Positions 46,940-56,823 of a DNA stretch of 64,000 nucleotides are shown one piece after another (position 1 is the first letter of the stretch; each line of letters begins with the position of its first letter). The stretch comes from Vallitalea guaymasensis (lineage in GTDB: Bacteria > Bacillota > Clostridia > Lachnospirales > Vallitaleaceae): contig NZ_CP058561.1 in the NCBI RefSeq assembly GCF_018141425.1, forward strand, positions 3,968,001 through 4,032,000, given 5' to 3'. The translations under genes and the position numbers were made by a program. Below the pieces are notes generated by a model that had not been told where the DNA came from, did not search any database, and saw only the letters and a program-made list of their open reading frames with translations.

Positions 46940-47047
46940 GGGGCTGTCGATAATACATTTTTGGAGATGGCACAACTTTTGGAAGATAGACAAGGTTTAG
47001 CTATCTTACTTGATATTTATGTTAAAAATGTATTATCCGACAGCCCC
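46940..47047. repeat. 108-bp MITE-like inverted-repeat element
   Basis: Its ends are inverted copies, GGGGCTGTCG-ATAATACATTTTT (46940-46962, one base missing) and the complement of GGGGCTGTCGGATAATACATTTTT (47024-47047). A nested short hairpin, AAGATAG...CTATCTT, lies inside. No reading frame inside is credible. The same outer ends occur as terminators elsewhere in the window. It may be a non-autonomous mobile element or a repeat serving as a terminator. Confidence 0.65.
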
Positions 47048-47176
47048 TATAATTTATTTACTGATATGTTAACAATGTATGAATTTATTAATTTTAATAT
47101 AGTAATATAATGATATTAATGATAATATATATCAAAAGAAGTATATTAAGCATTTTTGAAGTTTGGAGGAAGGCAT

Positions 47177-47869
47177 ATGGGAAATGAATTAACTTTTTGG
47201 GTAGCGATATTTAATGGATTTCTATCTTTTTTTACTCCTTGTGTATTACCATTATTACCATTGTATTTTAGTTACCTTGCTGGAACAACAATTACAGACC
47301 TAGAGAAAAATAAGAATATCAGAAGAATAATGATAATAAATTCTATAGCATTCGTGTTAGGTCTTTCAATACTTAATATAACTCTTGGATTTGGAGCCAA
47401 AGTTATTAATAATACTCTTATAACATATCAAGATTATATCAGAAAAGCAGGAGGAATATTAATAATCATATTTGGACTTTATTTCATAGGAGTATTCAAG
47501 ACAAAGCTGTTCAATAAAGAGAAGAAATATCAGTATAAGAATTACAGTCCTAGTTTTATTAAGTCACTATTACTTGGAATCACATTCAGTTTTGGATGGA
47601 CACCATGTAATGGACCCATAATCGGAACAATCCTCTTTTTAGCCAGTTTTGAAAAAAATTATCTAAAAGCAGGAGGAATGATGCTGGTATATTCCATTGG
47701 ATTCGCCATACCATTTTTGATATCAGCTCTATTATTGGGTAAGTTCATCAATAACTACAAAAAGATCTATAAGTATTTTGATAAGATAAAATTGGTTGCC
47801 GGAGTATTGATGATTATAATGGGAATAATGTTATACACTAATACCTTATCACTATTAGTTGTGAAATAA
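47177..47869 (+). CDS. ccdA: CcdA-family thiol:disulfide electron-transfer membrane protein
   Basis: A 230-residue membrane protein with about six helices that moves electrons from cytoplasmic thioredoxin to exported redox proteins. The two conserved cysteines are in TPCVLPLLP and TPCNGP. I chose ATG 47177, because GGAGGAAGG is spaced for it; the ORF start at 47156 has no site. The next gene is an exported thioredoxin-like lipoprotein, its probable partner. Confidence 0.9.
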   Translation: MGNELTFWVAIFNGFLSFFTPCVLPLLPLYFSYLAGTTITDLEKNKNIRRIMIINSIAFVLGLSILNITLGFGAKVINNTLITYQDYIRKAGGILIIIFGLYFIGVFKTKLFNKEKKYQYKNYSPSFIKSLLLGITFSFGWTPCNGPIIGTILFLASFEKNYLKAGGMMLVYSIGFAIPFLISALLLGKFINNYKKIYKYFDKIKLVAGVLMIIMGIMLYTNTLSLLVVK

Positions 47870-47948
47870 AATGTATAACTGATGTAATAAAGTAAAGAAT
47901 TATAATGAAATAAAAAGTAGAAAATTATAATAAAATGAGGTGATTACA

Positions 47949-48704
47949 ATGAAATTCAATAAGAAGTTTAATACTATACTTATCTTAGTGATGATACTTA
48001 TTCTAATAACCGGTTGTAAGTCAGAAAAAGATAATATTGATGACAATAACACTAATAATATAGAATCAGAACTGGATAAAGAAAATGATAATAATGTAGT
48101 AGACGATAATGATAAAGATGGAGAAATGGCAGTTGGAGATAAAGAAACAGGTGAAGATGATAACATAGATGAAGATACTGATTCAAAGGACGAACAAGAT
48201 ACTCAGGAAGATGATAAAGACATGGTTGAGGAGCAGGTACCAGAGGGTGATAAAGAAACTGGAGATGATAATGAAGATAAGGAAACAATTGCAGCACCTG
48301 ACTTTACATTAAGTGATGGAAAAGGTAACAGCTATACACTATCAGACTATAAAGGCAAATTAGTGTTTGTCAACTTCTTTACTACTTGGTGTGGTTACTG
48401 TAAAGATGAAATGCCTGATTTTCAAAAGATACATGAAAAATACAAAGATGATGATGTAGCCATAATAGCGGTTGATGTACAACATGATGCAAGTGAAAAG
48501 CCGATTGATGAAGTAATTGAGTGGGCTGAAGATTTAGGTATAACATTTCCTGTAGTATTTGATGAAGACGGTACTGCTACCGATAATTATTATATCAATG
48601 GTTATCCAACTACCTATGTGATTAGTAAAGAAGGAGATGTAATTGGGTACGTTAATGCCATGGATGAACAAGATATGGAAAAATTGATAAGTATGTATAG
48701 ATAG
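47949..48704 (+). CDS. Thioredoxin-like (TlpA/ResA) lipoprotein with acidic linker
   Basis: A 251-residue lipoprotein: signal peptide with lipobox and Cys23 (LITGCKS), then a linker of about 90 residues extremely rich in Asp, Glu and Asn, then a TlpA-like thioredoxin domain (about 115-251). The active site is WCGYC (Cys148 and Cys151) in FVNFFTTWCGYCKDEMPDF, and the cis-Pro loop is NGYPTTYVI. I placed the start at ATG 47949, with GAGGTG upstream, not the GTG at 47940. It is next to ccdA, which would supply electrons. Confidence 0.9.
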   Translation: MKFNKKFNTILILVMILILITGCKSEKDNIDDNNTNNIESELDKENDNNVVDDNDKDGEMAVGDKETGEDDNIDEDTDSKDEQDTQEDDKDMVEEQVPEGDKETGDDNEDKETIAAPDFTLSDGKGNSYTLSDYKGKLVFVNFFTTWCGYCKDEMPDFQKIHEKYKDDDVAIIAVDVQHDASEKPIDEVIEWAEDLGITFPVVFDEDGTATDNYYINGYPTTYVISKEGDVIGYVNAMDEQDMEKLISMYR

Positions 48705-48850
48705 ATATAAATAGAAATTGATATAAAAAATTTGTCCTATTTTTCAATCATTATGATATAATATTATATGTATTTGGTACTGGTAAATTATGTATTTTAT
48801 CAGTGGATATGCTTATAATCGAATTTTATTTTGATAAAGAGGGAATTAAA

Positions 48851-49363
48851 ATGTTATGTGAAAGATGTCATAAAGAGCCTGCAACTGTATACTTGAATAA
48901 AATAATTAACGGAAAAAAACAAGAAATACATTTGTGCAGTAAATGTGCAATGGAGGTAAAAGAACTATATCCTCAGAATGATATATCTTTTGAAAGCTTT
49001 CTTAGTAGTCTTTTGGATATCAATAAAAACATTAATGTCAAAAGCTATAACAAAGAAGATGTCATCAGATGTGAAAAATGCGGTATGACATATAACGAAT
49101 TCAAGAAAAAAGGCAAATTTGGATGTAGTCATTGCTATAAATCATTTTCCAGTTTGCTTAGCCCTGTTATAAAAAGAGTTCATGGAAGTAATATACATGT
49201 AGGTAAAATACCAAAAAGAACAGGTGGAAAAATAAAATTAAGGAAACAAATACAATCATTGGAAAATAAGTTGAGGGAAGCTGTTGTAAAAGAAGAATAC
49301 GAAGATGCCGCTAAGTTTCGAGATGCCATAAGAGCATTGAAGAAGGAGGGTGGCATATGTTGA
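48851..49363 (+). CDS. mcsA: Protein-arginine kinase activator McsA
   Basis: A 170-residue zinc-binding activator of the protein-arginine kinase McsB. It starts MLCERCHKEPATVY; CxxC pairs at Cys3/6 and about Cys29/32, with a second set in CEKCGMTYNEF and CSHCY, and a C-terminal UVR motif (ENKLREAVVKEEYEDAAKFRD). I placed the start at ATG 48851, with AGAGGG upstream. The stop overlaps the mcsB start. No ctsR gene precedes it, unlike the Bacillus operon. Confidence 0.93.
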   Translation: MLCERCHKEPATVYLNKIINGKKQEIHLCSKCAMEVKELYPQNDISFESFLSSLLDINKNINVKSYNKEDVIRCEKCGMTYNEFKKKGKFGCSHCYKSFSSLLSPVIKRVHGSNIHVGKIPKRTGGKIKLRKQIQSLENKLREAVVKEEYEDAAKFRDAIRALKKEGGIC

Positions 49364-50394
49364 AATGGTTTGAAAAAAGCTCTGGTAGTGATGATGTAGT
49401 AATATCCAGCAGAGTAAGGTTAGCCAGGAATATAGAAGAGTATAATTTTCCTAGTAGACTATCAAAAGAAGATGCAGGAAGAATTATTGATGATGTAAAA
49501 GAAGCAGTATTAAATGCTCATGAAGATAATAGCTATTTCCATTCTGTAGATATGAACAAGTTATCATCTCTAGAAAAGGTAGCTATGGTTGAACGTCATG
49601 TGATTAGTCCTAATTTTGTACAAACATCAATACCTACAGGGCTTATATTATCAGAAGATGAAAGTATAAGCATCATGATAAATGAGGAAGACCACCTTCG
49701 TATTCAATCCATAACCAATGGTCTTAACTTAGATGAAGCATTACAGAATGCATATAGAATCGATGATTTATTAGAAGAAAAGATAAATTATGCATACGAT
49801 GAAAATATAGGCTATCTGACATCTTGTCCTACTAATGTTGGAACGGGATTAAGAGCATCATATATGATACATGTACCAGCCCTTGAAACTACTGGTAAGC
49901 TGCAATTTATTTTAGATGCCATAGGGAAGTTTGGTATAACAGTAAGAGGCATATATGGTGAGGGTTCCAAAGCAAGAGGAAGTGTGTTTCAGATATCCAA
50001 CCAGATTACATTAGGTCACTCTGAACAAGAAATCATTGATAACCTGACTAGTTTGACAAAACAGATTGTAGAACAAGAACGAGCCCTTAGAAATAAATTA
50101 TTAAATGAAAAAAGATTGCAATTTGAAGATGCTGTATATCGTTCATACGGAATTCTAGCACATGCAAGAATAATTACATCCAAGGAAGCTATGACCTTAT
50201 TATCAGATATAAAACTTGGATATGAACTGGGAATACTGAAGTCTGATATTAAAAATCCTATAAATATTTATGGACTCATGACTTGTATCCAACCAGCCAA
50301 TCTTCAAAAAAAGATAAATAAAGAGTTAAAAATAGATGAAAGAGACATTGAAAGAGCAACTTATATAAGAAATAATTTGCCAAAGATAATATAA
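49357..50394 (+). CDS. mcsB: Protein-arginine kinase McsB
   Basis: A 345-residue guanido kinase-like enzyme that phosphorylates arginines of proteins to mark them for ClpC-ClpP. VVISSRVRLARNIEEY near the start, NEEDHLRIQ in the middle and the phosphate-binding RGIYGEGSKARGSVFQISNQ are the hallmark motifs. It overlaps mcsA by 7 bases and precedes clpC by 30. The three genes form the usual protein quality-control operon. Confidence 0.95.
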   Translation: MLKWFEKSSGSDDVVISSRVRLARNIEEYNFPSRLSKEDAGRIIDDVKEAVLNAHEDNSYFHSVDMNKLSSLEKVAMVERHVISPNFVQTSIPTGLILSEDESISIMINEEDHLRIQSITNGLNLDEALQNAYRIDDLLEEKINYAYDENIGYLTSCPTNVGTGLRASYMIHVPALETTGKLQFILDAIGKFGITVRGIYGEGSKARGSVFQISNQITLGHSEQEIIDNLTSLTKQIVEQERALRNKLLNEKRLQFEDAVYRSYGILAHARIITSKEAMTLLSDIKLGYELGILKSDIKNPINIYGLMTCIQPANLQKKINKELKIDERDIERATYIRNNLPKII

Positions 50395-50424
50395 ATTATT
50401 ATAAGAAAGGATTTGAGTTAACTT

Positions 50425-52854
50425 ATGATGGGTAGATTTACTGGACGTGCTCAAGAGGCTATAAGTTTGTCTAGACAAATAGCTAAAGAATTAGGTCATG
50501 GTTATGTTGGAACAGAGCACATCCTCTTGGGTCTAATAAAAGAAGGTAAGGGAGTTGCCGGAAAGATACTAAACAGTCAAGGTATAACAGAAGATGTTAT
50601 TTTAGAAAAAATAAAAAAAATAGGCATTATAGGTAATGTTTCAACTGCCGATGTAGAGGACTTTACACCTAGAGCTAAAAGAGTTCTAGAGTCAAGTCTT
50701 AGAGAAGCAGTTAACATGAAAACCACTATGATAGGAACTGAACATATTTTATTAGCATTATTAAAAGAAACAGATTGTATTGCAGTAAAACTGATCAGTA
50801 GTTCAGGCGTGACTGTACAGAAATTATATCAACTAATATTAAAGAATCTTGGAGAATCACCAGCAGGTAAAGACGCTAACTCCTCACAGTCTAATAAAAA
50901 GTCTACTACACCAGTATTAGACCAATTTAGCAGAGACTTGACTAATATGGCCAAAGAGGGTGAATTCGATCCAATAATCGGACGAGATAGAGAAATTGAG
51001 AGAGTTATACAGATATTAAGCAGAAGAACCAAAAACAACCCATGTCTAATAGGGGAGCCTGGTGTCGGTAAAACTGCTATTGCAGAAGGACTGGCACAGA
51101 AAATTTCTAACGGTAATATACCAGAGACATTGAAAGATAAGAGAGTCGTTGCTCTTGATTTATCATCAATGGTAGCTGGTTCAAAATATAGAGGAGAATT
51201 TGAAGATAGAATCAAAAAAGCTCTAAAAGAGATAAAAGAGGCAGGAAATGTTTTATTATTCATTGATGAGATTCATACAATAGTTGGTGCAGGAGCAGCC
51301 GAAGGAGCTATTGATGCATCAAATATATTGAAACCTTCTCTAGCAAGAGGAGAAATACAGCTTATAGGAGCTACTACTCTTGATGAATATAGAAAATATA
51401 TAGAAAAAGACTCTGCCTTAGAGAGAAGATTCCAACCTGTTAGAGTTGAAGAACCTTCAGAAGATGAATCCATTGATATACTTAGAGGATTAAAAGATAT
51501 GTATGAGGCTCATCATAAAGTTCAAATAAAAGATGAAGCTGTAATAGCTGCGGTCAAATTATCTAATCGTTATATTACAGACCGTTACTTACCAGATAAA
51601 GCAATAGATTTAATAGATGAAGCTGCTTCAAAAGTAAGACTAAGTACTTTTACAGCACCTCCTGATATAAAAGATTTGGAAAGAGAATTAGAAGAACTTG
51701 AAAAAGATAAAGAAATAGCAATCAAGACAGAAGAATATGAAAAAGCTGGAGTCATCAAAAGAAAGCAAAATGAAATAAAAGAAAAACTGAATGCTTCCAA
51801 ATTAGAATGGGAATCCAAGAATTCTAGGGCTAATCAAATAGTAGATGAAGAAGAAATTGCTGATATAGTCTCAAGTTGGACAGGTATACCAGTCAAGAAG
51901 CTCACAGAAGAAGAAGGAGAAAGACTTAAGAATCTTGAGGAATACCTTCATAAAAGAGTTGTGGGACAAGATGAAGCAGTCACAGCTATCTCTAAAGCCA
52001 TTAGACGTGGAAGAGTAGGACTAAAAGATCCAAAAAGACCTATAGGATCATTCTTGTTCTTAGGTCCAACAGGTGTAGGTAAAACTGAGCTTACAAAAGC
52101 TTTAGCAGAAGCATTGTTTGGAGATGAAAGCGCTCTAATAAGAGTTGACATGTCTGAATACATGGAAAAACACAGTGTCTCAAAATTGATTGGATCACCT
52201 CCAGGATATGTAGGTTATGATGAAGGTGGTCAAGTAAGCGAAAAAATAAGAAGAAAACCTTATTCAGTAATATTATTTGATGAAGTTGAAAAAGCTCATC
52301 CAGAAGTATTTAATATATTATTACAAGTTCTAGATGATGGACATATAACAGATTCACAGGGAAGAAAAATTGATTTCAAGAATACCGTTATCATAATGAC
52401 ATCCAATGTTGGCGCAAGAAACATAGTTTCACCTGTAAAGTTAGGGTTCATTTCTGAAGTAGATGAAAAGAAAAATTATGAAAACATGCGTAAAAACGTT
52501 ATGGATGAAGTTAAAAGACTATTCAGACCAGAATTCCTTAATAGGATAGACGAACTAATAGTTTTCCATTCCTTGACAAAAGAGAATATCCGTGAAATAG
52601 TAGGTATCATGATTAATCAAGTTGCTGTAAGACTTACCAAAAATGTTGGTATTGAACTTGAAGTGACAGATAGTGCAAAAGATTTCTTAGCAAAAGAAGG
52701 ATTTGATGAAGCTTATGGTGCAAGACCTCTAAGAAGGGCAATTCAGTCAAAAGTGGAAGACAAATTAGCAGAAGAACTATTAGATAACAAAGTCAAATAT
52801 GGGGATAAAGTCACTGTAGATATAAAGGACGATGAATTAATATTCAAGGTTTAA
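50425..52854 (+). CDS. clpC: Clp protease ATP-binding subunit ClpC
   Basis: An 809-residue AAA+ unfoldase that feeds substrates to ClpP. The N domain (about 1-145) has two Clp repeats. AAA domain 1 has Walker [11 protein letters not shown] ClpC-type middle region with the UVR-like segment is at about 415-455, and domain 2 has GPTGVGKTE and the [10 protein letters not shown] sensor. The start ATG at 50425 is followed by a second ATG at 50428. AAGGATTTGAG precedes. It is downstream of mcsA and mcsB. Confidence 0.97.
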   Translation: MMGRFTGRAQEAISLSRQIAKELGHGYVGTEHILLGLIKEGKGVAGKILNSQGITEDVILEKIKKIGIIGNVSTADVEDFTPRAKRVLESSLREAVNMKTTMIGTEHILLALLKETDCIAVKLISSSGVTVQKLYQLILKNLGESPAGKDANSSQSNKKSTTPVLDQFSRDLTNMAKEGEFDPIIGRDREIERVIQILSRRTKNNPCLIGEPGVGKTAIAEGLAQKISNGNIPETLKDKRVVALDLSSMVAGSKYRGEFEDRIKKALKEIKEAGNVLLFIDEIHTIVGAGAAEGAIDASNILKPSLARGEIQLIGATTLDEYRKYIEKDSALERRFQPVRVEEPSEDESIDILRGLKDMYEAHHKVQIKDEAVIAAVKLSNRYITDRYLPDKAIDLIDEAASKVRLSTFTAPPDIKDLERELEELEKDKEIAIKTEEYEKAGVIKRKQNEIKEKLNASKLEWESKNSRANQIVDEEEIADIVSSWTGIPVKKLTEEEGERLKNLEEYLHKRVVGQDEAVTAISKAIRRGRVGLKDPKRPIGSFLFLGPTGVGKTELTKALAEALFGDESALIRVDMSEYMEKHSVSKLIGSPPGYVGYDEGGQVSEKIRRKPYSVILFDEVEKAHPEVFNILLQVLDDGHITDSQGRKIDFKNTVIIMTSNVGARNIVSPVKLGFISEVDEKKNYENMRKNVMDEVKRLFRPEFLNRIDELIVFHSLTKENIREIVGIMINQVAVRLTKNVGIELEVTDSAKDFLAKEGFDEAYGARPLRRAIQSKVEDKLAEELLDNKVKYGDKVTVDIKDDELIFKV

Positions 52855-53041
52855 AATAATTACCATGTTAATTTTGTTAGTGCTATGTTATAATATATAA
52901 ATGCAAAATAGATGAATATTTTTAGTAATATATGTTAATCTAGGGATAAATAGGGAAAAATTAATTTTTCTCTAGTATTTAAGGTTAAAATAATATATAA
53001 TGTAGGTATTCAACTTTTTACGACAATATAGGAGGGTAAAG
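52855..53041 (+). other. Intergenic region with a palindrome after clpC
   Basis: No gene. A 16-base perfect palindrome GAAAAATTAATTTTTC (52955-52970), flanked by CTAG on both sides, could be the clpC terminator or an operator of the next gene. AGGAGG precedes the gene at 53042. Confidence 0.4.
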
Positions 53042-53455
53042 ATGGCTGGTATTCAAGAAATAATCAGGGTAGAAGATGATAATACACTTAGTTTTGGAAA
53101 TCATCTAATGGATGAAAAGAAAAAGGTAATTAATTTCGAAGTTGATGGACATATATATAAAGTGAAAACTTATGATGAAATAACAAGATTAGAAAAAAAT
53201 GGAAGACTTCTTTTCGAATCAGTGCCAGGAACAACAGTTCATAATTTTTCTGTTAGTGATAAAATAATAGATTTTAAAGTTGAAGGAACAGAAGATGCAC
53301 AGATTACTTTGGAATTAGAAGCAGACCAAGAATATAGAATTTATATTAACCAAGTACAAGTTGGAAAGATGAAATCCAACTTAGCTGGAAAAGTAAGTTT
53401 TAGTGTTGATTTTTCTAGTTGTGAAATGCAAAGCGTAACAATAAAAAAAGCATAA
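53042..53455 (+). CDS. Conserved small protein ('endosialidase'-labelled family)
   Basis: A 137-residue soluble protein without signal peptide or membrane segments. GIQEIIRVEDDNTLSFGNHLMDEKKKV, then KVKTYDEITRLEKNGRLLFESVPGTTVHNF, is a pattern I recall from a conserved family in Lachnospirales that databases sometimes label endosialidase. No sialidase motif is visible, so that name is not supported by this sequence. AGGAGGGTAAAG precedes the ATG. The family function is unknown. Confidence 0.55.
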   Translation: MAGIQEIIRVEDDNTLSFGNHLMDEKKKVINFEVDGHIYKVKTYDEITRLEKNGRLLFESVPGTTVHNFSVSDKIIDFKVEGTEDAQITLELEADQEYRIYINQVQVGKMKSNLAGKVSFSVDFSSCEMQSVTIKKA

Positions 53456-53462
53456 AAAATCT

Positions 53463-53484
53463 AGGACAGCTTAAGGGCTGTCCT
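53463..53484 (+). terminator. Terminator hairpin after 53042-53455
   Basis: AGGACAGC / GCTGTCCT, 8 bp with a 6-base loop, starts 8 bases after the stop. The T-run is short. It separates the gene from the next transferase. Confidence 0.75.
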
Positions 53485-53578
53485 TTGTTATGGAAAAAAA
53501 TAAAATGTGAAATTGGCATATCCTTGTAAAAATAATTGTTTTATGATATTATTTTTTTGTGCAAATGAGGAGGATTAT

Positions 53579-54529
53579 ATGAATTACTTTATAGCTTTTT
53601 TGACAGCTTTTTTAATCGTGTATCTATTAATTCCACAACTAAAGAAATTCGCAATAAAAATTGATTTTGTTGATAAACCGACATCTAGGAAAATCCATAA
53701 AAACCCTGTTCCAGGGTTAGCGGGAATAGCAATCTTTCTAGGTTTTATAGTCACTTATCTGTTCTTCAATGGAGGAATAAACAGCAAATCCATAGCATTA
53801 CTTGTTGGTTCATTGATGATTTTATCTATTGGTATAATTGATGACTGGTTTAAAACCAAGAGAAAAGAATTTCCAGCGTTACCTAAATTTATTGTGCAAA
53901 TGGGTGCAGCTGTTGTTGCCTATCAATCAGGTATGGTTTTTTATGGTTTCACAAATCCAATAACACATGAATATGTTTTACTGCCTGTGATATTACAGTT
54001 TATATTAACTGTCACATGGATATTTGGTGTTACAACAGTTATTAATTTTATTGATGGTTTAGACGGTTTAGCTGGTGGTATTTCCGCCATATCTGCTGTA
54101 ACATTATTTATTGTTGCATTAGCAAAAGGTCAGGTAAATTCAGCCATGATGGCTATTATATTAACTGGTGTACTTATAGGATATTTGAGATATAATAAAC
54201 AACCTGCACAAATATATATGGGTGATGCAGGTGCAACTTTTATAGGATATATATTAGGAGTTATAGCTTTGGATGGAGCATTCAAACAAGCAACCGTGTT
54301 ATCTTTACTTATACCAATTCTTGCTCTAGGAGTACCTATATTTGATAACATTTTTGTAGTAATAAAACGCTTTTTAGAAGGGAAATCTGTATATAAAGCA
54401 GATAGAAGTCAAGTTCATTACAGACTTTTATCAGCAGGATTGAATCAAAAACAAGTAGTTACATTTCTATGTTTAGTTAATTTTTGCATGGGATTGATAT
54501 CAATAATTCTATTGTTGTTGAAAGTTTAA
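53579..54529 (+). CDS. WecA/TagO-type undecaprenyl-phosphate GlcNAc-1-phosphate transferase
   Basis: A 316-residue membrane transferase that starts wall-polymer or teichoic-acid synthesis by putting GlcNAc-1-phosphate on undecaprenyl phosphate. The core motifs are DKPTSRKIHKNPVPGLAG, IIDDWF (the Asp pair), VINFIDGLDGLAGG (catalytic Asp) and MGDAGATFIG. About ten helices. I placed the start at ATG 53579, with GGAGGATTAT upstream; the earlier in-frame ATG at 53507 has no site. A precise substrate cannot be chosen from the sequence. Confidence 0.88.
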   Translation: MNYFIAFLTAFLIVYLLIPQLKKFAIKIDFVDKPTSRKIHKNPVPGLAGIAIFLGFIVTYLFFNGGINSKSIALLVGSLMILSIGIIDDWFKTKRKEFPALPKFIVQMGAAVVAYQSGMVFYGFTNPITHEYVLLPVILQFILTVTWIFGVTTVINFIDGLDGLAGGISAISAVTLFIVALAKGQVNSAMMAIILTGVLIGYLRYNKQPAQIYMGDAGATFIGYILGVIALDGAFKQATVLSLLIPILALGVPIFDNIFVVIKRFLEGKSVYKADRSQVHYRLLSAGLNQKQVVTFLCLVNFCMGLISIILLLLKV

Positions 54530-54541
54530 TAGGAGGACGTT

Positions 54542-55900
54542 ATGGCAAAGCAGAAAAATGTATTTGTATGTCAAGAATGTGGTAACGAGTCAGCAAAGTG
54601 GATGGGACAATGTCCAGCATGTAAACAGTGGAACACATTTGTTGAAGAAGTCAAGATAAAAACAAAGAATGTGCATACCAATAATGATATAGATATAAAG
54701 AATAAGCCTAAAAAGCTTTCATGTATAGAAATGAACGAAGAAGAAAGAGTATCGACCAAGATTAGTGAATTAGACCGTGTACTGGGCGGAGGAATAGTAA
54801 AAGGTTCACTGACTTTGGTTGGTGGTGACCCAGGAATAGGAAAATCAACATTGTTATTACAGATGTGTCAATATCTTTGCGGACAAGATATAGACGTTTT
54901 ATACATATCAGGAGAAGAATCCCTCCAACAAATAAAAATGAGGGCAGATAGATTAGAAGTTAATGGAGAAAGACTGACTCTATACACTGAAACCAATCTT
55001 TCATTATGTATCAAAGCCATCAAGGAATTACAACCAAGGGTAGTAATAGTTGATTCCATCCAGACCATCTTCAGTGATGACATAACATCAGCCGCTGGAA
55101 GCGTAAGTCAAGTCAGAGAAGTTACATCCTCATTAATGAAAGTTGCCAAAGGACTTGGAGTATCAACATTCATTGTTGGACATGTAACTAAAGAAGGTGC
55201 AATAGCTGGACCTCGTGTATTAGAACATATGGTGGATACAGTATTATACTTTGAAGGGGTTAGAAGTGCATCTTACAGAGTACTTCGAGCTGTCAAAAAC
55301 AGATTCGGCTCAACTAATGAAATAGGCGTATTTGAAATGAGAGATAAAGGATTAGAAGAAGTCCCCAATCCATCAGAATATATGCTAACAGGCAGACCAC
55401 TTAACAGCCCCGGTTCAATAGTAACCTGTTGTATGGAAGGAACCAGACCCATGTTAGTTGAAGTACAAGCATTAATGAGTCCCACTAATTTTGGTATGCC
55501 TAGAAGAACCGCAACTGGAACAGACTATAACAGAGTAGTACTCCTTATGGCAGTTCTAGAAAAAAAGATAGGTATGCAGTTAGCAAGCTACGACAGCTAC
55601 GTCAACATAGCAGGTGGACTAAAAATAACAGAACCCAGCCTTGACCTAGGAATCGTATGCGCCATAGCATCAAGCTTCAAAAATATCCCAGTAGACTCTA
55701 AAACAGTCATCATGGGAGAAGTTGGACTTACTGGAGAAGTAAGAGGGATAACAATGGCAGAAAAAAGAATACTAGAATCTAAAAAACTAGGATTCAAAAA
55801 ATGCATAATCTCAAAAGCAAATATCAAAAACCTTAATATAGACGGCATAGAGATCCTAGGAGTCGAAAATGTATCCCAAGCACTAAACTACATATTCTAA
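54542..55900 (+). CDS. radA: DNA repair protein RadA (Sms)
   Basis: A 452-residue RecA-like ATPase that processes recombination intermediates. An N-terminal zinc finger (CQECGNESAKWMGQCPACKQWN, Cys positions) is followed by a RecA-type core with Walker A GGDPGIGKSTL, the RadA-specific KNRFGSTNEIG, and a C-terminal Lon-like domain. AGGAGGACGTT precedes the ATG. It is 12 bases after the transferase gene and may share its transcript. In many Firmicutes radA follows clpC directly; here two genes separate them. Confidence 0.96.
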   Translation: MAKQKNVFVCQECGNESAKWMGQCPACKQWNTFVEEVKIKTKNVHTNNDIDIKNKPKKLSCIEMNEEERVSTKISELDRVLGGGIVKGSLTLVGGDPGIGKSTLLLQMCQYLCGQDIDVLYISGEESLQQIKMRADRLEVNGERLTLYTETNLSLCIKAIKELQPRVVIVDSIQTIFSDDITSAAGSVSQVREVTSSLMKVAKGLGVSTFIVGHVTKEGAIAGPRVLEHMVDTVLYFEGVRSASYRVLRAVKNRFGSTNEIGVFEMRDKGLEEVPNPSEYMLTGRPLNSPGSIVTCCMEGTRPMLVEVQALMSPTNFGMPRRTATGTDYNRVVLLMAVLEKKIGMQLASYDSYVNIAGGLKITEPSLDLGIVCAIASSFKNIPVDSKTVIMGEVGLTGEVRGITMAEKRILESKKLGFKKCIISKANIKNLNIDGIEILGVENVSQALNYIF

Positions 55901-56012
55901 TATTAATGTAATATAGAAATTATATATAATCAAAAAAATTTATATTAGATTCAATTAATAGTGAACTTTAAATCCAATTTTAATATAATCTGTAATACCC
56001 AAAAGTCAGTCT

Positions 56013-56147
56013 AGTCAGAAGAAAAAATGTTTTGTAACAACTACCAATAACCTAAAAGCAAAATAGTATATGTATATGTGGAGTAGTGAGGCATATACAT
56101 ATACTATTTTGCAAAAGCCAAGTCAGAACAAAACATTTTTTCTGACT
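56013..56147. repeat. Nested inverted repeat between radA and the Cys-rich protein gene
   Basis: An inner perfect 21-bp inverted repeat (56058-56078 with 56092-56112) has a 13-base loop. An outer repeat, left arm 56013-56035 and right arm 56128-56147, differs only by a two-base insertion in the left arm. A competing local pairing, AGTCAGAA (56121-56128) with TTCTGACT (56140-56147), is also possible. It lies between converging genes and may serve as a double terminator or be a repeat element. Confidence 0.75.
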
Positions 56148-56179
56148 CACTTCCACATTCAATAATCAATCAACCAACC

Positions 56180-56590
56180 CTATTCAATATTAAACTTCCC
56201 AAGCAAATTAACCTTATTCATCTCCTGCAACAATATATCATTAAGATTAAGGTCAAAAGAATTACTTATACAAGCCAAATGATACAGACAACTCCCAATA
56301 TCATTTTCTATCCTATCCCTACAGTCTTCACACAAAGTACCTGTGATATGATGAGGATCAAGAATTTTAATCATATCCAAATTAATATCATCATTATAAG
56401 AATAGAGCTTATTATTGGCATTAATCTCAATGCACCCACAATAAGTACAAGCTCTGATAATATTTTTATTAAGCTTAGCAGCCACTTCTTGTAATTTAGC
56501 TAATTGATCAAGTATGTTTTTATTAAAATAATCGTTTTCTTTAACTGTACATTGAAATTTCTCTGTTATTGTATGATTTAGATTAGACAC
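56180..56590 (-). CDS. Hypothetical protein with two Cys pairs
   Basis: A 136-residue soluble protein. A CTYCGC motif (middle) and CEDC (about 35 residues later) suggest a zinc site. The C-terminal part has a hydrophobic helix and a cysteine-containing segment (SCLYHLACISNSF). I chose GTG 56590, because GGGGTGATC precedes it on the minus strand; a longer frame begins at 56629 without a good site. No family was recognised and the gene has no clear partner. Confidence 0.5.
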   Translation of the reverse strand: MSNLNHTITEKFQCTVKENDYFNKNILDQLAKLQEVAAKLNKNIIRACTYCGCIEINANNKLYSYNDDINLDMIKILDPHHITGTLCEDCRDRIENDIGSCLYHLACISNSFDLNLNDILLQEMNKVNLLGKFNIE

Positions 56591-56823
56591 AAGATCACCC
56601 CGTTTAACATTATAATAATATATTACCATATATTTACAATATATAAAAGAGCTTATTTATAAAATTTTGAGAAAATTAAAAGAGAATTCTATCCTTGCAC
56701 CATAAATGTCTAAAAATGACAAAATATCGGTTTCTGAATAGAATTCTATTATAATAAGAAAGCTTTGTCTAATTCAGCTTATATAATACAATTAAGTATT
56801 ATCTTGTGTATCAAATACTATTT

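Noticed and set aside
46913-47110. A 65-residue frame overlapping the 108-bp inverted repeat
   Set aside because: It starts inside the preceding gene, has no ribosome site and follows the inverted repeat, so it is explained by the element.
48705-48850. CtsR operator upstream of mcsA
   Set aside because: No GGTCAAA-type direct repeat is present in the region.
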